In this document: in pieces, positions 32,141-41,084 of the stretch
Numbering within the stretch: the first letter of the stretch is position 1
How the letters are laid out: the number at the start of each line of letters is the position of its first letter
From: Christiangramia oceanisediminis
GTDB lineage: Bacteria > Bacteroidota > Bacteroidia > Flavobacteriales > Flavobacteriaceae
Assembly (NCBI RefSeq): GCF_022570735.2
Contig: NZ_JANCNS010000001.1
Coordinates: 1,364,001 to 1,428,000, forward strand
DNA length: 64,000 nt
Direction: 5' to 3'
Translations under genes and position numbers: made by a program
Notes under the pieces: generated by a model
Seen by the model: the letters and a program-made list of their open reading frames with translations, nothing else
Database searches by the model: none
Told to the model about the DNA's origin: nothing

Positions 32141-34921
32141 ATGGATAGATTTTCATTTCTAAATGCTGCTCATACTGCATATTTCGCAGAACTTTACCAT
32201 CAATACTTAAAACACCCTGATAGTGTAGAGCCCAGTTGGAGGGCTTTTTTTCAAGGATTTGACTTCGGGATGCAACAAAATGGGGTCTCAGAAGAGGTCA
32301 TGGCCGAAGCGCCAGTTGATTTCGAAGATGGAGAGATTCCCGAGCATGTTGTAAAAGAATTTAAGGTGATTCGTCTTATTGACGGTTACCGCACCCGAGG
32401 ACATCTTTTTACCAAAACAAACCCTGTTCGGGAAAGAAGGAAATACAGTCCTACTCTGGATATTTCAAATTACGGCCTGGAAGAAGGCGATCTTGAAAAA
32501 ACCTTTAACGCAGGGGATATTGTTGGCCTGGGGCCTGCCACGCTTAAGGAGATCATCAGGCATTTGGAGAAGATCTACTGTGACTCCATCGGTATCGAGT
32601 ATATGTATATTCGTAAGCCGGAGGAGATCGAATGGATCCAGAATAAACTGAACGTTAACGAAAATCATCCCGATTTTGACGCCGCCCAGAAGAAGCAAAT
32701 CTTAAAAAAGCTGAACGAGGCCGTATCATTCGAATCTTTTCTGCACACCAAATATGTTGGGCAGAAGCGATTTTCACTGGAAGGTGGAGAGAGTTTAATT
32801 CCTGCTTTGGACGCTCTTATCGAAAAAGCGGCTGAGCTTGGAGTAAAGGATTTTGTTATGGGAATGGCGCACCGGGGAAGGTTGAACACTCTTACCAACA
32901 TTTTCGGAAAAAGTGCCAAGGATATTTTCAGTGAATTTGACGGGAAGGACTACGAACAGGATATTTTTGATGGAGATGTAAAATATCACCTGGGCTGGAC
33001 CTCCTGCCGTACTACCGATAACGGGAACGAAATAAATATCAATATCGCACCTAATCCTTCTCATCTGGAAGCTGTGGGAGCAGTGGTTGAGGGGATCGCA
33101 AGGGCCAAGCAGGATCGTCATTACGATCGTGATAATTCAAAGGTCTTGCCCATTCTGGTTCATGGAGATGCCGCAATTGCTGGCCAGGGACTGGTTTACG
33201 AGATCGTACAGATGGCCCAGCTGGAAGGATACCAAACCGGAGGGACTATACATATCGTGGTGAATAACCAGATTGGTTTTACCACAAACTACCTGGATGC
33301 TAGAAGTTCTACTTACTGTACAGATGTGGGGAAAGTGACCCTTTCACCGGTACTTCATGTGAATGCTGATGACGCCGAAGCAGTAGTTCATGCTATTCTT
33401 TTTGCGCTTGATTTCAGGATGAAATTCAAAAGAGATGTTTTCATCGACCTTCTTGGATACAGGAAATACGGGCACAATGAAGGGGATGAGCCAAGATTTA
33501 CCCAGCCAAAATTATATAAGGCGATCTCGAAACATGAGAATGCCCGTGATATATATGCTGAAAAACTCAAGAAAGCCGGAGTGATCGATGATGATTACCT
33601 GAAAGATCTTGAGAAAAAATATAAAGATTCCCTCGAAGAGAAACTCGAGGATTCCAGAAAGGAAGAAACCACCAGGATCACCCCGTTCATGGAGGATGAG
33701 TGGGAAGGTTTTGAGAATGTACAGGAAGATTCGATGATGAAAGAAATCGATACCACCTTCGATCTTGAAAAGTTGGATAAGGTAGCAGAGGCGATCTCGG
33801 AACTGCCGGAAGGCAAAAAGTTCATGAGAAAGATCAAGAAGCTGGTTGATGGTCGCAAGAAGATGTACTTCGAGGACAATAAACTGGACTGGGCGATGGC
33901 CGAACATCTTGCTTACGGATCGCTTATGACCGAAGGTTACAATGTTCGTATCACCGGCCAGGATGTGGAAAGAGGTACTTTCTCTCACAGGCATGCCATA
34001 GTAAAAGTTGAAGACAGTGAAGAAGAGATCATTCTTCACAACAATATAAAAGACAGGGAAGGAGATTTCTTTATTTATAATTCCCTGCTTTCAGAATACG
34101 GAGTGGTAGGATTTGATTATGGTTACGCTATGGCTAGCCCTACCACGCTGGCGATCTGGGAAGCTCAGTTCGGTGATTTCGTGAACGGAGCACAGATCAT
34201 GATAGACCAGTATATTTCGGCAGCTGAAGATAAGTGGAAGCTTCAGAACGGACTGGTTATGCTTTTGCCACATGGTTATGAAGGACAGGGAGCTGAACAC
34301 TCTTCAGCAAGAATGGAGCGATTCCTTCAGCTCTGTGCAAAAGATAATATGTATGTGGCCGATGTTACCACACCGGCGAACATGTTCCATATATTAAGGA
34401 GGCAGATGAAAGCCAAGTTCAGAAAACCGTTAATCATCTTCACTCCAAAAAGTTTGCTGCGTCATCCAAAGGTGATCTCTACTAAAGAAGAATTTGCGAA
34501 TGGAAGCTTCCAAACGCTTATAGATGATTCAGAAGCCAAGGTAGATAAGATAAAAAGCCTGGTGTTCTGTACCGGTAAGTTTTATTATGACCTGCTGAAG
34601 CATCGTGAGGAGAATGAAAGGGAAGATGTCGCTCTGGTTCGAATTGAACAATTATTCCCATTGCCAACCTCAGGAATGAAGGAGATCATGGAGAAATATA
34701 AAAATGCCGAAGATGTGGTATGGGCGCAGGAAGAACCTAGAAATATGGGAGCTTATGCACACCTGCTACTACATTTCCCGGAGGCAAGACATTTTAGGGT
34801 TTGCAGCCGTAAGTTTTACGGGTCACCTGCTGCCGGTAGCGCCGTACGCTTTAAAAAGCGTCATGAACGTGTTATAAACAGTGTGTTTGACAAAGATCTG
34901 AACGAAGAAGAAAACAATTAA
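32141..34921 (+). CDS. sucA: 2-oxoglutarate dehydrogenase E1 component
   Basis: A 926-residue thiamine-diphosphate enzyme of the TCA cycle that decarboxylates 2-oxoglutarate and passes the succinyl group to the E2 lipoyl arm. N-terminal FLNAAHTAYFAELYHQYLKHP (6-26) is the conserved E2-docking segment. The catalytic core has HRGRLN (244-249), the TPP-binding stretch HGDAAIAGQG (341-350) and NNQIGFTT (375-382). The C-terminal transketolase-like half contains LPHGYEGQGAEHSSARMERFLQL. Full length and co-oriented with the E2 gene 43 bp downstream, so likely one operon. Confidence 0.96.
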   Translation: MDRFSFLNAAHTAYFAELYHQYLKHPDSVEPSWRAFFQGFDFGMQQNGVSEEVMAEAPVDFEDGEIPEHVVKEFKVIRLIDGYRTRGHLFTKTNPVRERRKYSPTLDISNYGLEEGDLEKTFNAGDIVGLGPATLKEIIRHLEKIYCDSIGIEYMYIRKPEEIEWIQNKLNVNENHPDFDAAQKKQILKKLNEAVSFESFLHTKYVGQKRFSLEGGESLIPALDALIEKAAELGVKDFVMGMAHRGRLNTLTNIFGKSAKDIFSEFDGKDYEQDIFDGDVKYHLGWTSCRTTDNGNEININIAPNPSHLEAVGAVVEGIARAKQDRHYDRDNSKVLPILVHGDAAIAGQGLVYEIVQMAQLEGYQTGGTIHIVVNNQIGFTTNYLDARSSTYCTDVGKVTLSPVLHVNADDAEAVVHAILFALDFRMKFKRDVFIDLLGYRKYGHNEGDEPRFTQPKLYKAISKHENARDIYAEKLKKAGVIDDDYLKDLEKKYKDSLEEKLEDSRKEETTRITPFMEDEWEGFENVQEDSMMKEIDTTFDLEKLDKVAEAISELPEGKKFMRKIKKLVDGRKKMYFEDNKLDWAMAEHLAYGSLMTEGYNVRITGQDVERGTFSHRHAIVKVEDSEEEIILHNNIKDREGDFFIYNSLLSEYGVVGFDYGYAMASPTTLAIWEAQFGDFVNGAQIMIDQYISAAEDKWKLQNGLVMLLPHGYEGQGAEHSSARMERFLQLCAKDNMYVADVTTPANMFHILRRQMKAKFRKPLIIFTPKSLLRHPKVISTKEEFANGSFQTLIDDSEAKVDKIKSLVFCTGKFYYDLLKHREENEREDVALVRIEQLFPLPTSGMKEIMEKYKNAEDVVWAQEEPRNMGAYAHLLLHFPEARHFRVCSRKFYGSPAAGSAVRFKKRHERVINSVFDKDLNEEENN

Positions 34922-34964
34922 GAATTAAATTTCCTGAAATCAGGAACCAAAATAGACAACAATC

Positions 34965-36245
34965 ATGGCCTTAGAAATGAAAGTTCCTTCACCCGGGGAA
35001 TCCATCACTGAAGTGGAAATAGCCCAGTGGCTGGTAGAAGACGGGGATTACGTTGAAAAAGATCAGGCAATAGCCGAAGTAGATAGCGATAAAGCAACCC
35101 TTGAGCTTCCGGCTGAAGCCAGTGGTATTATCACTCTTAAAGCCGAAGAAGGCGATGTGGTAGAAGTTGGTGAGGTGGTTTGTTTGATCGATACCGAAGC
35201 TGATAAGCCTGGAGGTGGAGATGATGACGATTCAGATGATAAACCTGCTGAAGAGGAAGAAAAGGAGCGCCAGGAAGAGAAAGAGGATAAAAAGGACAGC
35301 GATAAGGCTGAACCAAAGACCGAAGAGCCTTCCAAATCAAGTACTCCCCAGCAAAAACAGGATTCTTACGCAAAAGGGAGTCCCTCTCCTGCAGCCAAGA
35401 AAATACTGGATGAGAAAGGTATCGATCCAAAAGAGGTTAAAGGTTCGGGTAAAGACGGCAGGGTGACCAAAGAAGATGCCGTTGAAGCCAAAGCTTCTAT
35501 GGGATCACCAGGAAATGGTTCCAGAGCCGAGGAGCGTAAGAAAATGTCGATGTTCCGTCGCAAACTTGCAGAACGTTTAGTTAGTGCGAAGAACGATACG
35601 GCTATGTTGACTACTTTCAACGAGGTAGACATGAGTGCTATCTTCAGCCTTAGAAAGAAATACAAGGAAGAATTTAAAGAGAAACACGGGGTAAGCCTAG
35701 GTTTCATGTCTTTCTTCACACTTGCGGTGATACGTGCCCTTGAAGAATATCCGGCCGTGAATTCCATGATAGATGGAGATTATATGGTGAGTTATGATTA
35801 CAAGGATATCAGTATCGCTGTTTCCGGTCCAAAAGGTCTTACCGTACCGGTAATTAGGAATGCTGAAAACCTTACTTTCCGTGGGGTGGAGGCAGAGGTT
35901 AAACGACTGGCTCTAAAAGCACGTGATGGAAAGATCACAGTAGATGAGATGACAGGAGGTACCTTTACTATAACCAACGGTGGAGTATTTGGATCAATGT
36001 TATCTACACCAATCATCAATCCACCACAGAGTGCTATCCTTGGGATGCATAATATCGTGGAAAGACCGGTAGCGGTAGATGGACATGTAGAGATCAGGCC
36101 AATAATGTATGTGGCGTTATCTTATGACCACCGAATCATAGACGGAAAAGAATCTGTTGGATTCCTGGTTGCGGTGAAGGAAGCTATCGAAAATCCTGAA
36201 GAACTACTGATGGATAATGATGTGAAAAGAGCGCTTGAACTGTAA
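34965..36245 (+). CDS. sucB: 2-oxoglutarate dehydrogenase E2, dihydrolipoyllysine succinyltransferase
   Basis: A 426-residue E2 subunit. Lipoyl domain 1-76 with the modified Lys43 in VDSDKATLE. An acidic Glu/Asp/Lys-rich linker (about 82-135) follows. The peripheral-subunit-binding domain spans about 139-175 ([20 protein letters not shown]). The catalytic acetyltransferase core (about 185-426) ends with the active site SYDHRIIDG, His389 and Asp393. All functional residues are present. A single lipoyl domain is usual. It follows sucA by 43 bp and ends in a strong terminator; E3 is not in the window. Confidence 0.96.
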   Translation: MALEMKVPSPGESITEVEIAQWLVEDGDYVEKDQAIAEVDSDKATLELPAEASGIITLKAEEGDVVEVGEVVCLIDTEADKPGGGDDDDSDDKPAEEEEKERQEEKEDKKDSDKAEPKTEEPSKSSTPQQKQDSYAKGSPSPAAKKILDEKGIDPKEVKGSGKDGRVTKEDAVEAKASMGSPGNGSRAEERKKMSMFRRKLAERLVSAKNDTAMLTTFNEVDMSAIFSLRKKYKEEFKEKHGVSLGFMSFFTLAVIRALEEYPAVNSMIDGDYMVSYDYKDISIAVSGPKGLTVPVIRNAENLTFRGVEAEVKRLALKARDGKITVDEMTGGTFTITNGGVFGSMLSTPIINPPQSAILGMHNIVERPVAVDGHVEIRPIMYVALSYDHRIIDGKESVGFLVAVKEAIENPEELLMDNDVKRALEL

Positions 36246-36267
36246 TTACACGAAGCCAGAAAAGAAT

Positions 36268-36297
36268 AAAAAGGGTCTGCGAAAGCTGACCCTTTTT
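36268..36297 (+). terminator. Intrinsic terminator of the sucAB operon
   Basis: 10-bp stem AAAAAGGGTC/GACCCTTTTT with a GC-GAAA-GC inner hairpin and T run. It begins 22 bp after the sucB stop. Confidence 0.88.
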
Positions 36298-36310
36298 ATT
36301 TCTAACAAAA

Positions 36311-36415
36311 TTAAAACAAAACTAACAAACGAATAAGATTCAAAGCCAGGACTCCTGCAACCAGTGCGGCTAGGATTAGGAAAATGAACCGGTGAAAGAG
36401 TTTACTTTTAGTCAT
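36311..36415 (-). CDS. Small single-helix membrane protein (34 aa), candidate
   Basis: ATG (complement of 36413-36415) to TAA (36311-36313) encodes 34 residues: a basic start MTKSKLFHR, a hydrophobic helix (about 10-25) and a hydrophobic tail ending LLVLF. The topology of basic n-region plus one helix is that of many real small membrane proteins. It lies alone, in a 377-bp gap. Coding status is uncertain, because a random short frame of this composition is possible in AT-rich DNA. Confidence 0.35.
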   Translation of the reverse strand: MTKSKLFHRFIFLILAALVAGVLALNLIRLLVLF

Positions 36416-36622
36416 ACCTGGAATTAAATTCGTAACCACTCAAAACTAATTATTTAAAGAATACAGGTCAAAGGGGATTTTTCCCCTAAATGCTATGTGA
36501 GCATTCACAGACTGTCTTCTTAACAAAATTATAGCTATACCGAAACCTTCATTTTAACAGCATATTAAAATGCTAATAATCAGCATTTTGTAAGTTTGAC
36601 TAAACCAAAAAAAGAACTAAAA
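36416..36622. other. Intergenic region, promoter expected
   Basis: AT-rich, with several runs of TTAAAATGC-like sequence near 36555-36590 (repeated GCATATTAAAATGC and AATCAGCATTTTG). No gene or terminator is seen; it should hold promoters for both neighbours. Confidence 0.35.
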
Positions 36623-37126
36623 ATGAAAAAGTATCTAATGATCCTGTTAGTGGCTATACTGGCTACTGCAGCTAGTGAAGATGACAATAAGAAGGTTCAG
36701 GAAGATCTGGATAAATTAATGAGCCAGAACGACAGTATTGAAAAAGTTCATTCCAATTTTGAGGACGTTCATCAGCAAATGACGAGTCAATACCAGGGTT
36801 TATCTCAAAGGCTTGAAGGAGCTGCAATAGAAGATTCCTCCATGTTGGAAAACCTGGCCGCACATGAAGTAATCTTACAAAAGCATGAAACCTGGATGAA
36901 ATCTCACCAGGAAGTGATTTCGAGTCATAATGAGCTAAAGGCAGATTTTGAAACTATGACAGATGCAGAAAAAGAAGCCCAGATCTCAAAAATGAGAACA
37001 GACCATCAGAATATCATGATGGAGCATAAAACGATGAGAAGTGAACATGATAAGATGCAAAAGGATTTCGAAGATATAAGTAAACAACTGAGTGAGATGG
37101 AGACGAATTCTGAATCAACCTCATAA
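36623..37126 (+). CDS. Secreted Met/His-rich helical protein, function unknown
   Basis: 167 residues from the ATG at 36623 (MKKYLMILLVAILATAAS), which gives a clear signal peptide; the frame opens earlier only at a TTG. The mature part is one long helical, coiled-coil-like protein rich in Met, His, Gln and Glu, with clusters such as DHQNIMMEHKTMRSEHDKM (about 130-148). Most neighbours with such signals are lipoproteins, but here the lipobox Cys is missing (ATAAS). I recognise no family. Metal binding through the Met/His clusters is conceivable but unproven. Flanked by a strong terminator. Confidence 0.65.
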   Translation: MKKYLMILLVAILATAASEDDNKKVQEDLDKLMSQNDSIEKVHSNFEDVHQQMTSQYQGLSQRLEGAAIEDSSMLENLAAHEVILQKHETWMKSHQEVISSHNELKADFETMTDAEKEAQISKMRTDHQNIMMEHKTMRSEHDKMQKDFEDISKQLSEMETNSESTS

Positions 37127-37151
37127 GCAAAAACAAAAAGTAAGTATTGAT

Positions 37152-37180
37152 AAAAACCCGCCTTTGAGCGGGTTTTTATT
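37152..37180. terminator. Bidirectional intrinsic terminator
   Basis: 10-bp stem AAAAACCCGC/GCGGGTTTTT, 6-nt loop, T run. It lies between the converging Met/His-rich gene and the retropepsin-like gene. Confidence 0.9.
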
Positions 37181-37184
37181 TTCC

Positions 37185-37619
37185 TTATTTAAGGTAGATG
37201 CATTTGCTTTTATAGTCGATAATAGCCTTCCCGCGCTTGAGAAGATCAGCGCCTATAATTCCCTGTACCTTTTCAGCTTTATGATTAACAAGTGCTTCAT
37301 TGACATGTTTTAGATCGAAAACCACCAGGTCTACTTTTTTCTTCTTCCAATCTTCGATCTCGAAGGTATTTTTTTGTGAGATCTGGGTAAGCATATTGGA
37401 GGCTCCGGCTCCGGCAGCCTTGATGTCACTGTCTTCTGAAAGTAACTCGAAGTGTTCTATGGCTTCGATGCCTACGCAAGTACTCGAAGCTCCGGTGTCT
37501 ACCAGGAAAGTACCTTCAATCCCGTTGATCTTTGCATGAATTTCGAGGTGATTGGTTTTTGTAATGGTAAGTTTAAAGCGATGATATCCTTTATCTTTCA
37601 GAAGCTTTTTCAAAGACAT
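37185..37619 (-). CDS. Retropepsin-like aspartic protease (clan AA)
   Basis: A 144-residue protein with one pepsin-type half: the catalytic triplet DTGA (Asp41-Thr-Gly-Ala44) in FLVDTGASSTCVG, and the later flap/hydrophobic motif VQGIIGADLLKRGKAIIDY (about 118-136), which fits the second psi-loop of clan AA. With one Asp per chain it must dimerise. No signal peptide, so cytoplasmic. Bacterial members are poorly studied. The ATG is at the right end (complement of 37617-37619), with a TATATTTG box at 37633-37640. Confidence 0.82.
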   Translation of the reverse strand: MSLKKLLKDKGYHRFKLTITKTNHLEIHAKINGIEGTFLVDTGASSTCVGIEAIEHFELLSEDSDIKAAGAGASNMLTQISQKNTFEIEDWKKKKVDLVVFDLKHVNEALVNHKAEKVQGIIGADLLKRGKAIIDYKSKCIYLK

Positions 37620-37759
37620 TTTTCTTTTTCTACAAATATAGGATTTTCAATAGGTATGCTCTTATTATGGACCTGAAATAGTCATTCTTAAAAAATTAGT
37701 TCATTAATCGAATTCATATTTTTTGTAACTTAAGTGGTTCTAACCAAAAACTTAATAAT

Positions 37760-37993
37760 ATGAAAGGTTCATCAGGTAAACGCAGGTTGGTAAAGAGATA
37801 CGTCTCTGATTTTATTTTTTCAGAAAAGACCAGGTTCGTCCTGGAAGGCACCAATTATCATTTCCCCAGTGATGAGCCGGCCGGGAAATTCATCAAGTTC
37901 AAATTTGAGAAAGATCCTGCCAGAAAGAAACGAAAACTCGTTTTTAAATGTATCTATAAAATGATGAAGAACTTTCAGTCTTCTCTTAATTGA
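37760..37993 (+). CDS. Small basic protein, function unknown
   Basis: 77 residues, very rich in Lys and Arg (over a quarter of residues), with conserved-looking patches VKRYVSDFIFSEKTRF and KFIKFKFEKDPARKKRK. No signal or membrane helix and no known family. The basic charge would suit nucleic acid binding, but this is speculation. It has an A/T-rich upstream region and a terminator 6 bp after the stop, so it is a real transcription unit. Confidence 0.6.
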   Translation: MKGSSGKRRLVKRYVSDFIFSEKTRFVLEGTNYHFPSDEPAGKFIKFKFEKDPARKKRKLVFKCIYKMMKNFQSSLN

Positions 37994-37999
37994 ATAAAG

Positions 38000-38029
38000 A
38001 AAGCTCCCTCACTTGAAGGAGCTTTTTTT
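38000..38029 (+). terminator. Intrinsic terminator
   Basis: 8-bp stem AAAGCTCC/GGAGCTTT with a 10-nt loop and seven T. It begins 6 bp after the small basic protein gene. Confidence 0.85.
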
Positions 38030-38068
38030 GTATCTACCTTTTCCTATTAAAATGAAAAAAGGCATGTT

Positions 38069-38689
38069 ATGAAGTTCAGGTTTTTGTTATTTTTCATTTC
38101 GATCTTGCTTTTTTCCTGTGCCCGCTCACAGGCAGAACAGGAATACAGACTGGTTGGCGGACCTTGCGAAGGTTGCGAGGCTGTGCTGGAATACGAAGAA
38201 GATCTAACGGCCGTTGATACCCTGCCTGAATTCAAAACGGCAGAAAAGAAGCTTAAAATCACCGGAACTATCTTCAGGCCCGATGGGAAAACTCCGGCCA
38301 GCGATGTGATCCTTTATATTCACCATACAAATGCCAGGGGAGTTTATCCTTCCAAAGACGGTGAAACCGGCTGGGCGGCCCGGCATGGTTATTTGCGAGG
38401 CTGGATAAAAACCGGAAAGGATGGTCGATTCACTTTTTATACGCAGATGCCAGGCGCATACCCTGATGGTAAAAATCCTGCTCATATCCATCCTATTGTC
38501 CTGGAACCAGATGGCCGATATTATTATCTGTCGGGCTATTTTTTTGAGGGAGATCCACTTCTAACAGAACATCATATGGAAGATCCGCCAAGAGGTAGTG
38601 ACGGTGTGGTGAAATTGCAGGAGCAGGATGGAATGACTCTAATTGAAAGAAATTTTGTACTTGGAAAGGGTGTTCCAGGATATAACTAA
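38069..38689 (+). CDS. Intradiol ring-cleavage dioxygenase-like lipoprotein
   Basis: A 206-residue protein. The lipobox ends at Cys17 (LLFSC), so it is exported and anchored. The remainder matches the intradiol dioxygenase (protocatechuate 3,4-dioxygenase) beta-sandwich, with predicted iron ligands Tyr93 (GVYPS), Tyr131 (GAYPD), His139 and His141 (AHIH). The loop between Tyr131 and His139 is 5 residues shorter than in PcaH. Extracytoplasmic intradiol-like lipoproteins are common in Bacteroidota, and their substrate is unknown. No aromatic degradation genes adjoin it, so I do not infer a catabolic role. Confidence 0.82.
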   Translation: MKFRFLLFFISILLFSCARSQAEQEYRLVGGPCEGCEAVLEYEEDLTAVDTLPEFKTAEKKLKITGTIFRPDGKTPASDVILYIHHTNARGVYPSKDGETGWAARHGYLRGWIKTGKDGRFTFYTQMPGAYPDGKNPAHIHPIVLEPDGRYYYLSGYFFEGDPLLTEHHMEDPPRGSDGVVKLQEQDGMTLIERNFVLGKGVPGYN

Positions 38690-38724
38690 ATATTTTTATG
38701 TTCCATTTATAGTTAAGACTGTTT

Positions 38725-39831
38725 TCAAGACGTTTCGTAAAGTGTCTTACTATTTGCCTGGTTGATTTTGAAGTGTTTTTTAAGTCTTAAAAAGGGCATT
38801 TCAATAAGCCTGTACGATAACCAGCTAAGTAAGATAAGTATTATAAAATCGGTTAACAGTACCATATTTTGATTTTCGAATACTGGTTTTAATGAAGGAA
38901 GGATTCCCTGTAATTTGAATCTGATCATCCATGTGAAACTGGGAAGGATCTTATGATATAAATAAATGCCATAACTAATCTTACCAAAGAATATCAATGC
39001 AGGCTGATTCAGTAAAAATCTGAAAACAGGGCTGCCGGAATCTCTATTAAGATATATAAAGCTTATGCCCAGGGTTGCTATGATCGAATCTATAGTGCCC
39101 TGGGGAATGGGGATCCAGTAACCTTCTTCATAGAAGAGAAAATACAGGATATAATTGAACAAAACCAAAATGGATAAGACCTTTATCCATTTATAAAACC
39201 TGGGTAGTAGACTAACCTTATATACCGTGAACCAGGAAAGCATCGCGCCAAGACCAAGCGAGTCGAAGCACGAGGTCGTTAGAATCCTATTCCAGTCATA
39301 ATCCATAAAAATGAATCGCGATCCCAGGCCAATAAGGATAAACGCGGAGATCATATGAATTAGGTATTTTCTCCTGATAAAAATGATGAGCCAGGGCCAG
39401 ATTAGGTAAAATTGCTCCTCCACTGCCAGCGACCATAAATGGGATAACATCCCATCCCATTTTTCGTTTAAAATAAAATTGAAGTTGGTGGTATAGGTCA
39501 AATAATAAATGAAGTCTTCCTCTATATTGGTCTTTGTGTATTCATGAAGTAATAGCAGCGTAAATATCGTGAGATAGTAGATAGGAAATATCCTCAATAC
39601 TCTACGGGCGTAAAAAGATCTTATGATGGTGCTGTTCGAAACCTCGCTTTTGTTTTTGTTTTGAAAAAGTATCGAGGTGATCAGGAATCCGCTTAGAACA
39701 AAGAAAATATTCACACCGGTTACCCCAATTGGAAATTGGTTGAGTGGAAAGCTCTTTGGTAACCAGTGGCTTATGATAACCAGTAAAACTGCAATGGCGC
39801 GTACACTGTCCAGTTGTTTGATATATTTCAT
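38725..39831 (-). CDS. Acyltransferase family 3 (OafA-like) membrane protein
   Basis: A 368-residue integral membrane acyltransferase with about 10 helices. The N-terminal signature LDSVRAIAVLLVIISH (7-22) contains the catalytic-type His22, and SFYARRVLRIFPIYYL (72-87) carries the R-x10-type arginine motif of the family. These enzymes add acetyl or other acyl groups to surface polysaccharides or lipids. No glycan biosynthesis genes are nearby, so the acceptor is unknown. It has its own promoter gap upstream (start 39831). Confidence 0.9.
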   Translation of the reverse strand: MKYIKQLDSVRAIAVLLVIISHWLPKSFPLNQFPIGVTGVNIFFVLSGFLITSILFQNKNKSEVSNSTIIRSFYARRVLRIFPIYYLTIFTLLLLHEYTKTNIEEDFIYYLTYTTNFNFILNEKWDGMLSHLWSLAVEEQFYLIWPWLIIFIRRKYLIHMISAFILIGLGSRFIFMDYDWNRILTTSCFDSLGLGAMLSWFTVYKVSLLPRFYKWIKVLSILVLFNYILYFLFYEEGYWIPIPQGTIDSIIATLGISFIYLNRDSGSPVFRFLLNQPALIFFGKISYGIYLYHKILPSFTWMIRFKLQGILPSLKPVFENQNMVLLTDFIILILLSWLSYRLIEMPFLRLKKHFKINQANSKTLYETS

Positions 39832-39969
39832 CTATCTAAGGTCACGGCATTGGTAATGAAAATTCTTTTTTGGTAATTAGGAAACAAGCAGTTGAACTAA
39901 TATAGGAAAAACCGGAAAATTGAATTTTAAAGCTGTTATTCGCTGCCTATTGAAGTTCAGAAATAAAAA

Positions 39970-39991
39970 ACCCACCTTCTTAAAGGTGGGT
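39970..39991 (-). terminator. Intrinsic terminator of the first TM2 gene
   Basis: 9-bp stem ACCCACCTT/AAGGTGGGT, 4-nt loop, T run on the minus strand. It begins 27 bp after the stop at 40018. Confidence 0.85.
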
Positions 39992-40017
39992 CTAACAATT
40001 TAAAATTCAGGTGATTC

Positions 40018-40386
40018 CTAGAAGAAATCTTCCTGGTAGCTACCCTTTCTAGGTTTATAGCTTCCAGTCACGATCCCAATGAAATCAACGAGTGCCCAGA
40101 TTCCAAGTCCGCCCAGCGTGAGAATGTAAAGCACGTTCCAGTACCATGGACTACCAAGGTACCATCTGTGTGCCGCTACGATCCCAGCAAAAAGCAATAG
40201 CAACATGGCTACACCCTGACTTTTTTCCCCATCCACTGCAGCTGGTGAAAAAAGGTCATCTCCTTCTTCAACTTCTACGCTCACCGTTTCGGAAGCAGCA
40301 AGTGTGCGTTGAACAGGAAATGATGCGTAGCTGGAATTCAAGGCTAACGCGAACATTAGAATGCTTAGAAAGAATTTTAATTTCAT
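40018..40386 (-). CDS. TM2-domain protein with signal peptide, paralogue 1
   Basis: 122 residues: signal peptide (1-21, ending SYAS), a short acidic region, a TM2-type core with two helices (about 57-75 and 82-105) joined by the motif HRWYLGSPW (73-81), and a C-terminal FGIVTGSYKPRKGSYQEDFF-like tail. TM2 domains occur from bacteria to animals with mostly unknown roles. It is about 70% alike, by inspection, to the protein at 40698-41066 on the same strand, with identical starts and ends, so the two are recent tandem duplicates. Each has its own terminator. Confidence 0.8.
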   Translation of the reverse strand: MKLKFFLSILMFALALNSSYASFPVQRTLAASETVSVEVEEGDDLFSPAAVDGEKSQGVAMLLLLFAGIVAAHRWYLGSPWYWNVLYILTLGGLGIWALVDFIGIVTGSYKPRKGSYQEDFF

Positions 40387-40697
40387 ATTTAAACATTAAC
40401 GGTTAGGTGTGCAAGCTAAATAAAATTCTAAAGCGAAGGCCTGAAAAATACTGACTCTTTTAATAATTTTATCGCATTAAATCAGGTGAGTTTGGCAACG
40501 TGCTGATTTTCAGATAAAGTGTGATTTTAGAGGATATATCCTATCTCTTCGAAAATGATATTTGATATATAAATGAAAGTATGTGTTAGACCTTTGAAGA
40601 AGGGATGGTAAAGGTAAAGCCAAGAAAATAGACCCGGAATTAATTGAAAAATCCCGTCTTAAGACGGGATTTATATGATTGGACGTAAGGCTGGATT
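40387..40697. other. Gap between TM2 paralogues
   Basis: 311 bp, AT-rich. It holds the terminator of paralogue 2 (40651-40670) and presumably the promoter of paralogue 1. A small palindrome GGATATATCC is visible near 40533-40542. No ORF of note. Confidence 0.5.
40646..40670 (-). terminator. Intrinsic terminator of the second TM2 gene
   Basis: Perfect 20-bp palindrome (40651-40670) with AATTTTTC-type T run on the minus strand. It begins 28 bp after the stop at 40698. Confidence 0.85.
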
Positions 40698-41066
40698 CTA
40701 GAAGAAGCTGTCCTTATAGGATCCGTTTCTGGGTGCATATCTACCGGTTATAATACCAATGATATCTATGATCCACCAGATTCCCGCGCCACCTGCGGTA
40801 ACGATAAACAGTAAGTTCCAGTACCACTTGCTGCCAAGATACCATTTGTGACCTGCTACAAATCCAAGGAAAATCGCGAGTAATAATGCCACTCCTTTAC
40901 TTTTTTGGTTCTGGGCGGCTGCCGGGGAAAAAAGTTCTCCACCTTCATCTGCTTGAGCTGCTACATTTTCAGTGGCTGTTAAACTTCGTTGCACCGGAAA
41001 GGATGCATAACTTAGGTTAACGGCCAACGAAAAAACGAAAATCGAAAGTAATAGTTTTAGTTTCAT
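40698..41066 (-). CDS. TM2-domain protein with signal peptide, paralogue 2
   Basis: 122 residues with the same architecture as the neighbour: signal peptide ending SYAS, linker with FSPAAAQNQKSKG, helices at about 57-75 and 82-105, loop HKWYLGSKW and tail GRYAPRNGSYKDSFF. The start lies only 18 bp from the start of the divergent gene at 41085, so the promoters of the two must overlap or lie inside the other gene. Function unknown. Confidence 0.8.
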   Translation of the reverse strand: MKLKLLLSIFVFSLAVNLSYASFPVQRSLTATENVAAQADEGGELFSPAAAQNQKSKGVALLLAIFLGFVAGHKWYLGSKWYWNLLFIVTAGGAGIWWIIDIIGIITGRYAPRNGSYKDSFF

Positions 41067-41084
41067 AGTTGCCTTTTTAACGTT

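Noticed and set aside
33512-34039. 175-codon frame on the minus strand
   Set aside because: Antisense to sucA; no family likeness.
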